DNA of 64,000 bases, from NCBI RefSeq assembly GCF_003286085.1, contig NW_020825364.1, positions 62,001-126,000 of the forward strand, in the 5' to 3' direction. The notes under the pieces were generated by a model. It was not told the DNA's origin. It searched no databases and saw only the letters and a program-made list of their open reading frames with translations. The stretch is from Drosophila persimilis (lineage: Eukaryota > Arthropoda > Insecta > Diptera > Drosophilidae). Made by a program: the position numbers and the translations under genes. This document shows, piece by piece, positions 46,424 to 57,854 of the stretch (the first letter of the stretch is position 1; the number at the start of each line of letters is the position of its first letter).

Positions 46424-47663
46424 GCAAATTCAATTAATTTCAATCGAACGCCTGTCGTTTTGCCCATCCGGCATTCGATACCCCGCGATCTATAGGACAA
46501 CAAATAGAGACTACAACAGAGAGTGATACCACCCCTTGGCTCGATAAATCTCGGAATGGGATGGCGATGGGTATGGAGATGGGAATGGGGATGGGAATGG
46601 GGATGGGACACACACGACACACGCCGCCGATGTTATGACTGGCTGTTGGCCAGAAAAGCCATCGACATGTGTGTGTCCCTGTGTCGCAGCTCCTGCTGCG
46701 TCATTGCTTTAGTTCCGGTGCCAAGCCAAGATTTATGTCGTCACAATGGACACACAAAACCCGCGAGAGAGAGTCCTTTTCGAATCCTTTCGAGTGACCC
46801 ACTTGGGACTGACCAGCAGAAGGAGATGCGGCAGAAGTGGCATTGGCCCGGGGGACACTAATTGAACGATCTTCCGGTTGGCTAATGGGTTAACTCTGTG
46901 AGTGCCTGCCTTTTGGGTCGTCATGTCATATATCTTCCGCCCCGGGGCTGTGATAATTTCGGAATTTTACCAACCAAAATGTAGATGCTCGACTCTTTTC
47001 TACGATTTATTGCCCTCTAATTTGGTTGATAATTTTCCTATTTCTCTGGGAATTCTTTCTCTCGTTTTCTGGTCTATGATTGCGGATGCAAAGCTCGGCT
47101 GCATACCCATAAAAATCAGGGATTTATAATTAATAATTTTCACATTATACATTTATGTGCAGTGGAAAACGGGTAAAACTAGAACTTCAGAAATTTGATA
47201 AGGAAACGGGGGATATTTATGGGATGCGTGGAGATCGTATTCAAGTGGTTTTTGTTGGGTTTTTTAATGAGGAAACATGAACGAAAGCTTGATTTAAAAT
47301 GTGTGAAATGAAAGAACAAAATTGGGGAAGACTCTGTCTATCTTCCCACGGAAAATATAGATATCCGTATACCTATCTATCTTCTGTCGATAAAAAGCAT
47401 GGCTTTGGGGTCCAATATGGTGTAAAAATAAATCATTTTCGGCAAATACTTCCCGTCAATCACAGAAGAATATTTGATTTCGAAATAGGAATCTGCAGGA
47501 CATACATATTTTAGATTTAATAAATCTAGCTCCTGGCTCTATTCAAGTTTAAAGTCAACAAAACAAAGAGATAGTTCTTCAGCGAAAAAACACTCCTTGG
47601 AATGCCTCCCCCAAAAAAAAATCCCCGACAAATTCGAAGGCACTACAAAAAGGCATTTGCATG

Positions 47664-47664
<1 letters not shown>

Positions 47665-47717
<53 letters not shown>

Positions 47718-47730
47718 ACGCACGCACACA
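47665..47730. repeat. (CA)n microsatellite
   Basis: About 33 dinucleotide units of CA, with some CG interruptions at the distal end. One of the longest microsatellites in the window. Confidence 0.95.
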
Positions 47731-48663
47731 AAAAAAGGGAGAATAAAACTTATATTGAGAACAATAAAAATTTATGAAAACCCATTAAGAGGCGGCTGGA
47801 AAAACAAGCAAACGACTACAAATTGCCGGCAGCCGCCAGAGTCGCAGAATCCCAGTCCATTCCCAGTACCATTCCGTGGCACGCTCTTACCCCTTGAACA
47901 TTGAACAGAGGGGCGGGGAGGGGTGCGGAGGGGAGGGGGCTGAGCATTTTTGGCCACAAATTATTTTTATAGCTGCGACCGATCCCAGGCACGAGCCACG
48001 CCACGACCAAGTCATAACCGATCCACGGTTGCAGAGCTCTAAGCCCAAAGAAGTGTCCGGATGGACGTTTCGCTCGTAAAAAAGGAGCAGAATTTTCAGG
48101 GGGCCAGACGACTGGGTGTGTGTGTGTCATTGTCAGTGTCATTGTCGTCTGGGGCATGGTCATGGAAGAGAGCAAATTTTAATTGATGACAATTTCATTA
48201 AAATTTTGAGCAGGCAGCAGCGGCAATCCTGAAAATCTACATCCTGCAGTCTCAGCAGGGGGAGGTGTCCTTGCTCCAGATGGAGATGATAATCATGATG
48301 AGACTGCGAGTGGGAGTGGGGAGTGGGGAGTGGGAGTGGCTCTGAGGCAGGAGTTAGCGAAGCATGAAGGATGCAAAAAGTTAATCGCTCAGGCGGATGG
48401 GTCCATCCACGAGGCACTTTGTATCTGGACAGATGTGTTAATGCTTCTCTCTCTAGTTTCTCGTCTATCGTCTCTCGTCTCTCGCCTCGATTCTCCGTTC
48501 TCTGCCCCGTGCGGGGGTATTTTTTATTGCCCCCCCGGTCGACAGGGGTATCCTGCATCCTGTGTGTTTGCTCGCTAAGTAAATTGCGTAAATTTATGGC
48601 TGTGTAAATTGTTTAATGACTCAACAGTCCATGGAGTATTTATCCCGGCCAGGGCATGCACCG

Positions 48664-48706
48664 ACATGGACATGGACATGGGCATGGGCATGGGCACGGA
48701 CATGGC
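48664..48706. repeat. (CATGGR)n hexamer repeat
   Basis: Seven units alternating CATGGA, CATGGG and CACGGA. A simple repeat. Confidence 0.8.
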
Positions 48707-48999
48707 CGTGTGTCCTAATGGCCATGTTTGAGGTTGAGGTTGATTCACTTTAGAGTCCTGGAGGCCGTCAAGTGGTGTCAAGGCGGTGCCCAGGGTTGAT
48801 GGTTGGGTTTCCGACTGCCAGTTGTGGCCATAAACAAGTTAAAACTTCTCATTTACGTTGCTCATTTATTGATAGATTTTATTGCTATAGATTCTATATC
48901 GAACTGCAGCATTAACTTATTTATGTCGTTAATGGCATAGAATTTGTCTAATTGTTGGACTGTATTTATCGCTCTGAGCATTCCCCAGCAGGGTACATT

Positions 49000-49160
49000 A
49001 TGCTGCCTCGCGGCCCAGTCAAGGAGCAGCTCACTTGGATACACTACCAATGGCATTTGACCAACGAGGCCACTGAGGAGCTCCGCAGCTATCTGAACTT
49101 GCCCCCAGAGATGGTGCCTTGGACCCTGAAGAGCCCTGGAGAGGTGGCGGTTCGCGGGCG
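49000..49160 (+). pseudogene. RpS10 retropseudogene fragment
   Basis: The plus frame reads [16 protein letters not shown], then [20 protein letters not shown] and [16 protein letters not shown]. This aligns with the middle and C-terminal half of eukaryotic ribosomal protein S10 (the SRGLVKEQ...W.HYYW.LTNEG.EELR.YLHLPPEIVP.TLK segment). The N-terminal third (the start of the S10/plectin domain) is missing, several conserved positions are changed, and the frame soon stops after the RpS10-like part. No intron interrupts the match, so reverse transcription of a spliced mRNA, truncated at its 5' end, is likely. No poly(A) tail or target-site duplication could be identified. Confidence 0.8.
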
Positions 49161-49813
49161 GATTCTCTCTCTATTTCCTCAAGAAAATAACATTCTTCAT
49201 AATTCATTATAATTATAATGGTGGAAAGCTCTACCAATCATTGCTACAAATCTAATCGAAGAGCTATTATACTAATTATAATAATATTTATTAACTCTTT
49301 AAGTTTATTATAGAAGAGCTGGCAGGTCTGGCCTGACCCGGGGTCTGCCTCTCGCTGTAGCCGCATGGTTTGAGTGGAGTGGCAGAGGAGTGATTGAGGG
49401 AGGGTACAGAGGACCGCCCTACACCTGACAGCTCGACAGTGAAACAGAAAAGAGCAACACACGGAGAATTACACGGATTTATGAAAATGCCCACAAAGCG
49501 TTCCACACGCAAAGCCTGGAAAGCTTGGATATGATATGCACTTCCAAGGAAAACACACACCACATCGCATCCCAGCCTTAATGAAACAGGGAACAGGAAA
49601 AGGAGGACCGACACTCTAATAGATACAAGGACTGCTGGGGAAACTACATATTTCGAATTTTCTTATTTCATTTTGATTATTTCCCAATTCTACAAGAACA
49701 ACTTATTTCTCATGCAATACTCACTCACGAGTTACCAAATTAGAGAATATTCTGTTCAACTCAAATCGAAACAGTGACATATGTACATATATATATTATA
49801 TTAGTTTTTATAT

Positions 49814-51484
49814 TTATGCCTTGGACTTGGCTTTGCCGGTCTGGGCCAGATTGCCAAAGGATTTAGTCTGTTAAACAGACTAACAGTTTACAAACATTTT
49901 TGATCTAAGATTGAATTTAAGTTTCGTAACAGCTACTATGTCGGAAAATACGTTTTCCTTTCTATAATCCTATCTATCCTGGCCTACTATACACCGGAGA
50001 GCTCCACGGCCACGACCTCATCAATGACATTAGGTACATTAGTTCTTGAAAGTGTGTATTTCGGTGGTGTTTTAAATTTTTTTTTAGGTAACTAGATTTG
50101 CATAGACAGTCCCAGATGGGACAAATCCCATACATAGTACGAGAAATCAATCCATGAATTTCGACATATATTAATATTCGGCTGCGAACTATAGTTTCAT
50201 ATATCTCTTCATAAACCATCGGATAATATTTCCAAGTCACAGGACTATACATATGATGTGGTTTCCATACGAATCATGAGGCAAGGGTATTTAATGCATC
50301 GAAATCCGAAACGAGTCCTATATTCTTCATTTATATATTCAGTTCAAATAAGTATAGATGTACTGCCCAAATATACCATAATTTTATCCTTGAATGTCCC
50401 GCTCTTTAAAATAAAGACCTCCCTCTCCATGGCACCCTTGCAAAATGTGTTAACTTGTTGTTGTTTGCAAATTTTTAACAATTTTCAGAGGCAATAAATA
50501 AAGAGTTTCGTTTTTTCAAAGCAGTTTTGGATTACTGAACTGCTGAACACGTGTGAATTCGTCCATTTAGGGAACCTATGTTATATTGTGGTTGATATTC
50601 CCTCGGTGGCTGAAAAGTGCATTAGCTAGAAAATTCGAACTACATATGTATGTACATATGTAGGTAAACATAAAGTGTTTCAAAATTCACCTAAGAAAAC
50701 AGTCAAAGAAAATCATTTCAGGTGGTCCCCCCACTTCTCGTTTTAGTTATTTTTTTCTATATAAAATATATTCAATATATTCAAACAGAAACGGTAAATA
50801 AACTATAAGCAAAAGACTTGGAGAAGACATGGGCCTTATCCTAGACTCCTACTCCCACTCCTACTTCTACTTCTCCTTCCTTTTTTTCCTTTTTTAACAA
50901 TTAGTACCTTATTTTGTTGAGAATTAATGCCACGAAAGAACTGACCTCTAAAAAAGGAGCAAATCATTAAAAATATTTGAAAAAGTATTAAAAATGTTAG
51001 AAAACTTGAATTTTGGGTCGCTATATCTTCAGGCATATCCACTTTATCGACATGAATCAAAAATCCAATGAAAGGTCGCTCGATTCTCTTTTTAATGCAT
51101 TAGTTTTGGTGGATATCCGCGGATATTCACTCACGTCATTGAGCAATGCCACAAAATCGAGGTGTATATTACTGAATTTAGGTACAACGCTGCAACCTAA
51201 TTTGTTTTGTGTTCTTTTGTTCCTTAGAGATCGCTACAATCTCCAAATGTACAATATATTGAAGGAAAATCCTGAAAATCCACCCATTTCTAGAATATAT
51301 ATGCAAAAATATATGGGAAAAAAGAAAAATCTTTTGATCTATAGAAGTTCCATGATATTTCTGAGATCTTAAGCGCGGATCTTTTTAAATTTGTAGGAAA
51401 TTGTAAACGTTCTATAAACATCTCTATCGATGTATGTATCCCTCTACAAGATATGCTATAACAAATGGTTTTACTCAACCTCAA
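49814..51484 (-). pseudogene. Cluster of coding-like minus-strand segments, possible relic gene
   Basis: Several short minus-strand frames look protein-like and lie in order: about 51484-51290 (HTSIEMFIERLQFPTNLKRS), 51246-51185 (LEIVAISKEQKNTKQI), 51173-51057 (LDFVALLNDVSEYPRISTK), about 51072-50990 (FLIHVDKVDMPEDIATQNS), 50030-49993 (VPNVIDEVVAVELSG) and 49867-49814 (TKSFGNLAQTGKAKSKA then TAA). The last two join in frame across a 125-nt GT-AG intron. Frameshifts or stops separate the others. I do not recognise the protein. The DNA is AT-rich, where chance frames are frequent, so this may be nothing more than background. Confidence 0.25.
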
Positions 51485-51489
51485 ATTGA

Positions 51490-53580
51490 CTTCTCTGAGA
51501 CTTGTCTATCGAAACATGTAGTACTGCTCCCCCAAGCATTGCCGCCGTCTAAAACAATGTTGCATGAATGTTTTTTTGGAGGAAGCACTCACATGCCAAG
51601 ATTTAGGAGACGATTTTCCCTTATCCGAGCTCTGTCATCTGCCCCGGCCCACTGTTTCAGAGGGCCAGGGCCAGGGCCACGGCCAGCAATTAAGCAAACA
51701 TTAAACATGTAAACAGCTCGCAACGCCCCAGAGATGAGGCCTGGAGATGGGTCCACCACAGAGGACTGAAGGAGAGTGTAGAGTCTAGAGCTGAAGGATG
51801 GAGGATGGAGGACGGAGGACGGAGGATGGTGGAAAAAAAGTCCATTCCTCGTCCGTTTTCCAATTCGCTGACTTGTCGCACCCAGTCAGAGAGTGCTCGA
51901 CGATAAACGGCACTGATAGCGCGCAGCATTTATCAAGAGGGACGGGACGGGATGGGGAAGGGAAGAGCAGCCCTGAGACAGAGCCAGAGCCAGAGCCAGA
52001 GCTCGAGCTCAATTGAGTTTCAAATTGATGTCACCATTATCGGGAGCTGTCATCTCAGCAGCGTGATGGGGTGACGCCACAATGAGGGATGGGATATGGG
52101 ATGGGACAACAGAGCCAGAGCCAGAGTGAGAGTGAGAGTGAGAGTGAGAGCATCCCGTTCGTCCCAGAGATGTTTCCCAGTATTTATATATAATTTTTAG
52201 TCATCATTTATCAGCGGGAAACATTTTCACATGCCCGCAATTGCATATTTATGTAGATGCAATGTGCAATTTTAGTTTGCGCTTCGATTTAAGTGCTCAT
52301 AAATAAAAATCCAAGCAAAAATCCACCCCTTAAAGGGATCGAACATGGTGAGGGAGGGGCAGGGGGAGGGGAAAATGGATGGAATGGGATGGGATGGGAT
52401 GGGAGTGGATGGGGTGGGCATGTCCACCCCAAAAAAGCAGAAACTGTCAAAAAGGCAACGGGCAAAGTTTGTAAACAAAACTAATGCCGACATGGGTGTT
52501 GATAAAGTTCTCCAAGTTCTCCCCCTATCAATACCATTCCCATCCATCCTCTTCTCCTTATTGAATTGCCCTACACGCTTGATTGCCCGCTAAACGGATG
52601 TGCGCGGGGAGGGGGAGGGCGGAGAGGGGAGAGGGGAGAGGGAGGTTACATGGCCATTCGATTCGTGTATGACATGTGGATTCGTCATACCAAAAAGCGC
52701 AAACTATTATCCCAGTCGCGACTTTTGTTCTGGTTTCCTCGCGCACAAAAACATCCACATCCACATCCACATCCAAAGGGGTGCACTGGAGGATGCAGTA
52801 TGCACACAGGACTACTACTGCCAGCCGGGGCCCGTGCTCATGGTTCAATGGAATTGTGACTTGTGTCTAATGGACTATCCATTGTCATCCTCTCGCCGGC
52901 GACCTAATGGGCATCGCCGCAGAAACTAAAGCAGTTGCACAAACACACAAACATTCGAATGCAGATGGAGATGGAAATGGAAATGGAGATGGAGATGGAT
53001 GGAGACTTTCCTATGGAAATGTTCGGGAATCTGTTTGGCAGCTGTAACGATTCCGGTTTTGATTACCTCTAAAAGGGGGTAACATTCGGGAATTCAGTTT
53101 TAATTATGTCCCCAAGTGGTAATCTGCTTAGCTAGAGAAATCGAAGCCTAATGGCAGGAAAGGACTCTTTGGATTTCCTATTAGTTTGTAATTTGTTCCA
53201 GGCCCCATCTAGAATGCGGGTGAACCATCTTTAAAGTTAATATAGCTAGTGCAATCCATTCGGTCAAAGCTCTAAGAATCAGTCCCACTTATCAGCCAGC
53301 TAACATGAATTCTCAATCATTACTTTGGTATTTATCTAGCTTGATTTATTCCCTTTGCGAATTACTACAACCCATAGGCGTATAATCGGGAACATTGCCT
53401 CCTTGCTGGGGGCCGATATACCCAAAATTTCTAGTTCCTAGATATATACATAAGTATAGAATAAGGAATATTCTAGTCAGTTTTATCATCATTAAACACT
53501 TGTACGCTTAAATATTCCTAAAGAGTTTTGAAAGTCTTTGGAAAAGTGGTCTTCTTTGAAACTCGACACTCCAAGAGTAT
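51490..53580. other. Gene-free region
   Basis: Simple arrays: (GGAGGATGGA)n at 51795-51830, (GAGCCA)n at about 51980-52005, (GAGTGA)n at 52125-52150, (GGGAT)n at 52380-52405 and (ATCCAC)n at about 52750-52775. No gene recognised. Confidence 0.5.
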
Positions 53581-53864
53581 GGGGGTATGTTAGATTTGAG
53601 GTGTAACACCCAGAAGGAAGCGTTTCCGAGCCCATAAAGTACAGACATTCTTGACCAGCATCAGAAGCCCAGTCGATATAGGCATGTCTGTCAGTCCGTC
53701 CCTCCCGATAAGCGCCTAGATCTCTGAGACTATCAGAGTTAGAGCAATCGCATTTTGCGTACAGACTCCTGTAATAGCACACTGAATCAAGTTTTTTTCA
53801 AACTTAGCCACGCCTCCTTTCGCCCCCACAAAGGACGAACAGAGGAAAAGAGATCGGGTATATA
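53581..53864 (+). mobile_element. DINE-1/INE-1-type element fragment
   Basis: Plus-strand order: GTAACACCCAGAAGGAAGCG, TTTCCGAGCCCATAAAGTAC, CATTCTTGACCAGCATCAGA, GTCTGTCAGTCCGTCCC, ATCAGAGTTAGAGCAATCGC, TAGCCACGCCTCC, and a terminal ATCGGGTATA (about 53855-53864). The best-preserved copy of the family in the window. Confidence 0.8.
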
Positions 53865-55200
53865 TGTGACCGATCGTTTTCTTTTTAAATTAAATACTCG
53901 TACATATATTATGTACGACATATAAAGCCACAGTTCGTGGCAGCACACGATTGCCCCAGAACTCAGGCTTGGAGGCGGCAGACAGGCAGACTGGACTATA
54001 ACCAAGGAAACGACAAGGAACTCTGGGGCAGGAAGCATCCTGGTGCTCTTGCGGCAGCTATGCTTATTCGACTCCTTTCCTTTCAATGAATTGAATCATC
54101 TCTAAGAGGTAATGCCCCGCCGTTGATTAAAAAACTCGGTAAGCTCTGTTCGGGTCATTAGCAAATTACGAGGCAGAATTCAATTTCGGGATTCGCAACA
54201 AAAGCTGGGTCGTACTGTGTCGTTCTGAGCTGAGTAATCCCTTGATGGCTAATTTGCCTTCTTATTGAGGAGCAGAAATACAGAAGAAATCTGCCCAGAT
54301 CGGATGACAGTTATGGAAATTTATGATTCATTGTCTGGCGACAGCCCGGGATAGGATGGGATAGAATGGGATGCGGATTGCCCATTGCAATGTAATCCAT
54401 TTGTTTGCGCAACATTTGTCACGCTGCCAGTGGAGTAGTGCCCTGCTCCTCCTCTTTGAATAGTAGGAAGGGATGTGGCAGGACATGGGCAAGGGATATG
54501 TCAACAGCTACAGCTACAACGCACATATAGTATGTACTTGTACGATCCACAGCCACCCCGTTATACATATCGTAACGTAACCACTTTGACTTTGATTTCA
54601 ATTCCCCTTTTTTTTTGGTTTTCGCAAATGTTTGGCAAATGTTGCAAACTGTCGACGGTTTTGTTGGTTTATGGATTCGAGGGGAAGGAGGGCAGAGCGT
54701 GGTAACGATTCCGGTAGCGATTTATGAATTTCATTTACTAATGGATTGGATTGTGGCGAACTCTGATACTCCACAGATGTGTAAATATGCAATATGGATT
54801 ATTTTTAAAAATATTTTCGATCTGTTTCGGGGGGTAGGCACTCGTAATTGATCTGACTGATACTTAAATGGATTGGAAATGGATTAAGAGACTTATCGAT
54901 TCATTTATTTCAATAGATAAATGACTTTGACTTTGACAGTACTGACTAAAGTTTTCAGGGGCCTGATTTAATAAGCTAGAATAGAATAGAATTAAACAAG
55001 TTTTTGATGGCAGAAAAAGCCTCTCGGACGCAGAAAATGTTTAAAAACATTCATGAATAAAATAAATGCTAAAAAAATGTCAGATATAAGCTCCGTTTGC
55101 ATTTGTGCCTTTTAAAGAATATCATTAAACTTATAAATTATTATTAATCATTAATCAAGAGTAAGAAATGGTACAAGAGTTTACCTACCTTCAGACACAC
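53865..55200. other. Gene-free region
   Basis: No gene recognised. It contains (TGACTT)-type runs near 54585 and 54925, and AT-rich DNA. Confidence 0.45.
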
Positions 55201-55420
55201 TCGAATATTTTTACATACATTTGTGTGTAGAGTCGAGATTTACCATCCACCATTCGAAATTATTATGTTGGTGACCCCGATGCATCGATTGTGCGGGTGA
55301 GTTCTGTTCTCAGTATTTCCACTTCTCTTGGTGAAAAAAATGGTAAAAAGTGGATTTTTCCCGACATAGGCACTTCCATTCTGGCGTTAAGTTTCATTCG
55401 TACGACAGACTGTTAAAAAA
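55200..55420 (+). mobile_element. Possible LTR-retrotransposon remnant (primer-binding-site-like)
   Basis: ATTATTATGTTGGTGACCCC at 55258-55277 resembles the end of an LTR followed by a primer-binding site of the TTGGTGACCCCGA kind, which I associate with BEL/Pao elements. A 54-codon plus frame (55252-55416, NYYVGDPDASIVRVSS) runs through it. No gag, protease or pol sequence is visible nearby. Weak. Confidence 0.2.
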
Positions 55421-57854
55421 ATAATGAAAAGGTCCAATTTTGAATACAAAAAGCATACCAATTGAGTATTAATTGGGAAGCCTTATATTTACCAACGAAC
55501 TGACAACAATCGAATGTACGGTTTTAAAGATTTAAACCTAAATATGACCTGACCAAAAACAGAAGCGCTTTTTGAGGTGGCAAAACTCTGCGGATTGGGT
55601 GGGACTATCTGTATAACATTTCTTCATACTAATAAATGAAATATTTTGTGTTAATTTCCAAGTAAGAAAATATCAAAACCTTTCCTGTTATAGGGACTTT
55701 GAGGAGAATCTTTTCTCAAGTATCATCTTTCTCATGGGAGATAATAGCAAAGGAAAACAGGACTGAATACAGGAATGTTAAGCTCTGGCTTATTTTAATA
55801 GGTTAATAGGTTTAATAGGACTTTTAAATTTATTTTGTATTTTTGAATCATTTTATAAACATCTTTTGTTCTTTGTAGGTATTTTCCACAATCAACAGTA
55901 TTTAATGTTTTATTTTTTGTATTTATTATTTACTTGGCAAACTTTATCTCTGCATCTATCTATCTTTGAACTGAATCTATCTCCTCATCACACATCTAGT
56001 GTGTAAGAATATTCTCTCAGTGTATCCCTACGCATTCATTCCCCAAAGCAGAACGAAGCCATTTTCTATCCCTGTGAGCCTCGCTCCGATTGGCTGTTGT
56101 AAAATGTTAGTAGCCGTGCAACTGCCCCCAGTTCCGTGAGCGCCTCCCACCCTGGCACCAGCCATGATGTGCGACTGGTGTGCGATGTGTGGACTGGTCC
56201 TGATCCTGCGCACTGTCGGCTCTGGCCAGTACATAAGAAGCCTTTGGTTTACATAAACGGTTGGGCCGTGGACCGTGGGCCGTGGGCCATGTGCCATCCA
56301 TCCAACCACACAATCGACTACATCTCACTCTTCAGCTGCGGAGGCCAACCCCGGACCCAAACCCCACTCTCGGACGGAATTTATAGCATGGCCCATGACT
56401 GCCGTTGGCTTCTGTCCATTTATCTTTGGCTGGATGTATTCCTGGCTGTTTGTTGTTTTTTTTTTAACCAGAAGGAGCAGGAGAAGGAGAATGGCACCCA
56501 AACCACATTGGACTATGCCCACAATGCCACCAATGGCAGTTACATTTTATGGCCAAAGTTCACCAGAAGCCTCAAACCCCCTGCGTGCCCCACTCAGAGC
56601 CCCACGCATTTGGCGACCAAGTGGCGCCATTTTTGCCGCATTCTCATCGAGGCTGGGTGGAGAGGGGGGCTTCAGACAGGACGGCAATTCCAGTTTATGC
56701 TAGCGCAGACTTTTTGCAAAAATAAAACATTCGCAGGAATATAAAAACAAAGCAGAAAAACTATAAGAAATGACGTTAATGTTATGGAGGAAATGTTCTT
56801 CTGATGATTTTTTTTTCTATAAAAGGATTTTTTTATTTTTTTCAGTTTAAACATTTCTATCGAGAGTGGAATGGACAACAGACTATACTTGTACTCGTAC
56901 TCGTACTCATACGCGTACTCTAATTCGTTTATAAAAAACACACTTGACTTCCATTTGTAATCATAATTTATCAGTATTGTATATATATTAATATTATTCA
57001 GTATAAAACTTTCATGAAAAAACAAAAAAAAACTTAGTGAGAGAGAAGTTTCATCATCAATCATCATCCATCGTCCATCGTCCATCAACCGTCATCCGTC
57101 ATAATAATTCTTACATAAATTCACTTTCAGGCTAAATAACAACAAAAAGCTGGCTATCCCTTTGAAAATGGAAAGATTTCTGTTGCCCATTCATCAGTTC
57201 AACGCACATTCAATTAAATAAACGATATTATGGAAAATTTGCTACATTTACGGAATCATCTCATACATATATTTATATAGATTTTTTTCAATTTTTATGT
57301 TTTTTTTTGTTGGTTTTTTTTGTTGTTTTTGTAAGAAATGCCTGCACGCGCGTGATATGCAGCGTTGAGAATAGTGACTTTCGACTTGCCCTGCTGGAAA
57401 ACAAATAGAAAACATCTTCATCAGACTATGTTCTAGTTGGAGAGGGGGAGCCGGGGGAAAGGGGTATAGGGGTATAGGTTTGTCTTGTGGCTTCTTCGAT
57501 CGATCGATTGTTTGTATTGCTTGGCATTGTCATGAGGCGACTGCATTGTTCAGATTTCTTGTTCATTCTTCAGTTTAAGTAGTTAATGGCTTCAATTTCG
57601 ATCCGGCACCTGACTAATCAATCAATCAATATTCGTCAAATACAATACAAACGGAACAATTACATATGCATAATTGTAGAGCACTCTACGCTGTAGTCTT
57701 AAGTAAATCATTTTCACTAAATTTAGTTGCGCCTAGTCAGGTGTGTGTGTGTGTGTGTGTGTGGTTGTTAATTGTGTTTGTATTCCATGTGTTCCTTCTG
57801 TTCCTTGTGTTCTGTGTGTTCCGTGTGTTTGTTGTTGTTTGTTAGCATTTTGGC
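55421..57854. other. Gene-free region ending in the Ergic53 3' UTR
   Basis: AT-rich DNA (55.4-56.0 kb), a more complex block at 56.0-56.75 kb holding fortuitous long open frames, then T-rich DNA and a GT run (57741-57763) that is probably within the Ergic53 3' UTR. The poly(A) site could not be fixed. Confidence 0.45.
57741..57763. repeat. (GT)n microsatellite
   Basis: Eleven GT units, about 90 bp downstream (minus strand) of the Ergic53 stop. Confidence 0.9.

Larger units (their letters stand above)
46424..48995. other. Gene-free region
   Basis: No gene recognised. It contains (GGGAATGGGGAT)n near 46555-46608, a (CA)n tract and a CATGGN hexamer array, listed separately. Confidence 0.5.

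Noticed and set aside
47665..47730. Regular repeat arrays as a CRISPR array
   Set aside because: Pure microsatellites without spacers in a eukaryotic genome.
56136..56744. 202-codon plus-strand open frame
   Set aside because: It has no ATG at its start, overlaps another long frame (142 codons), contains a poly-Phe from a T run, and shows no protein family. Chance frame in non-AT-rich DNA.
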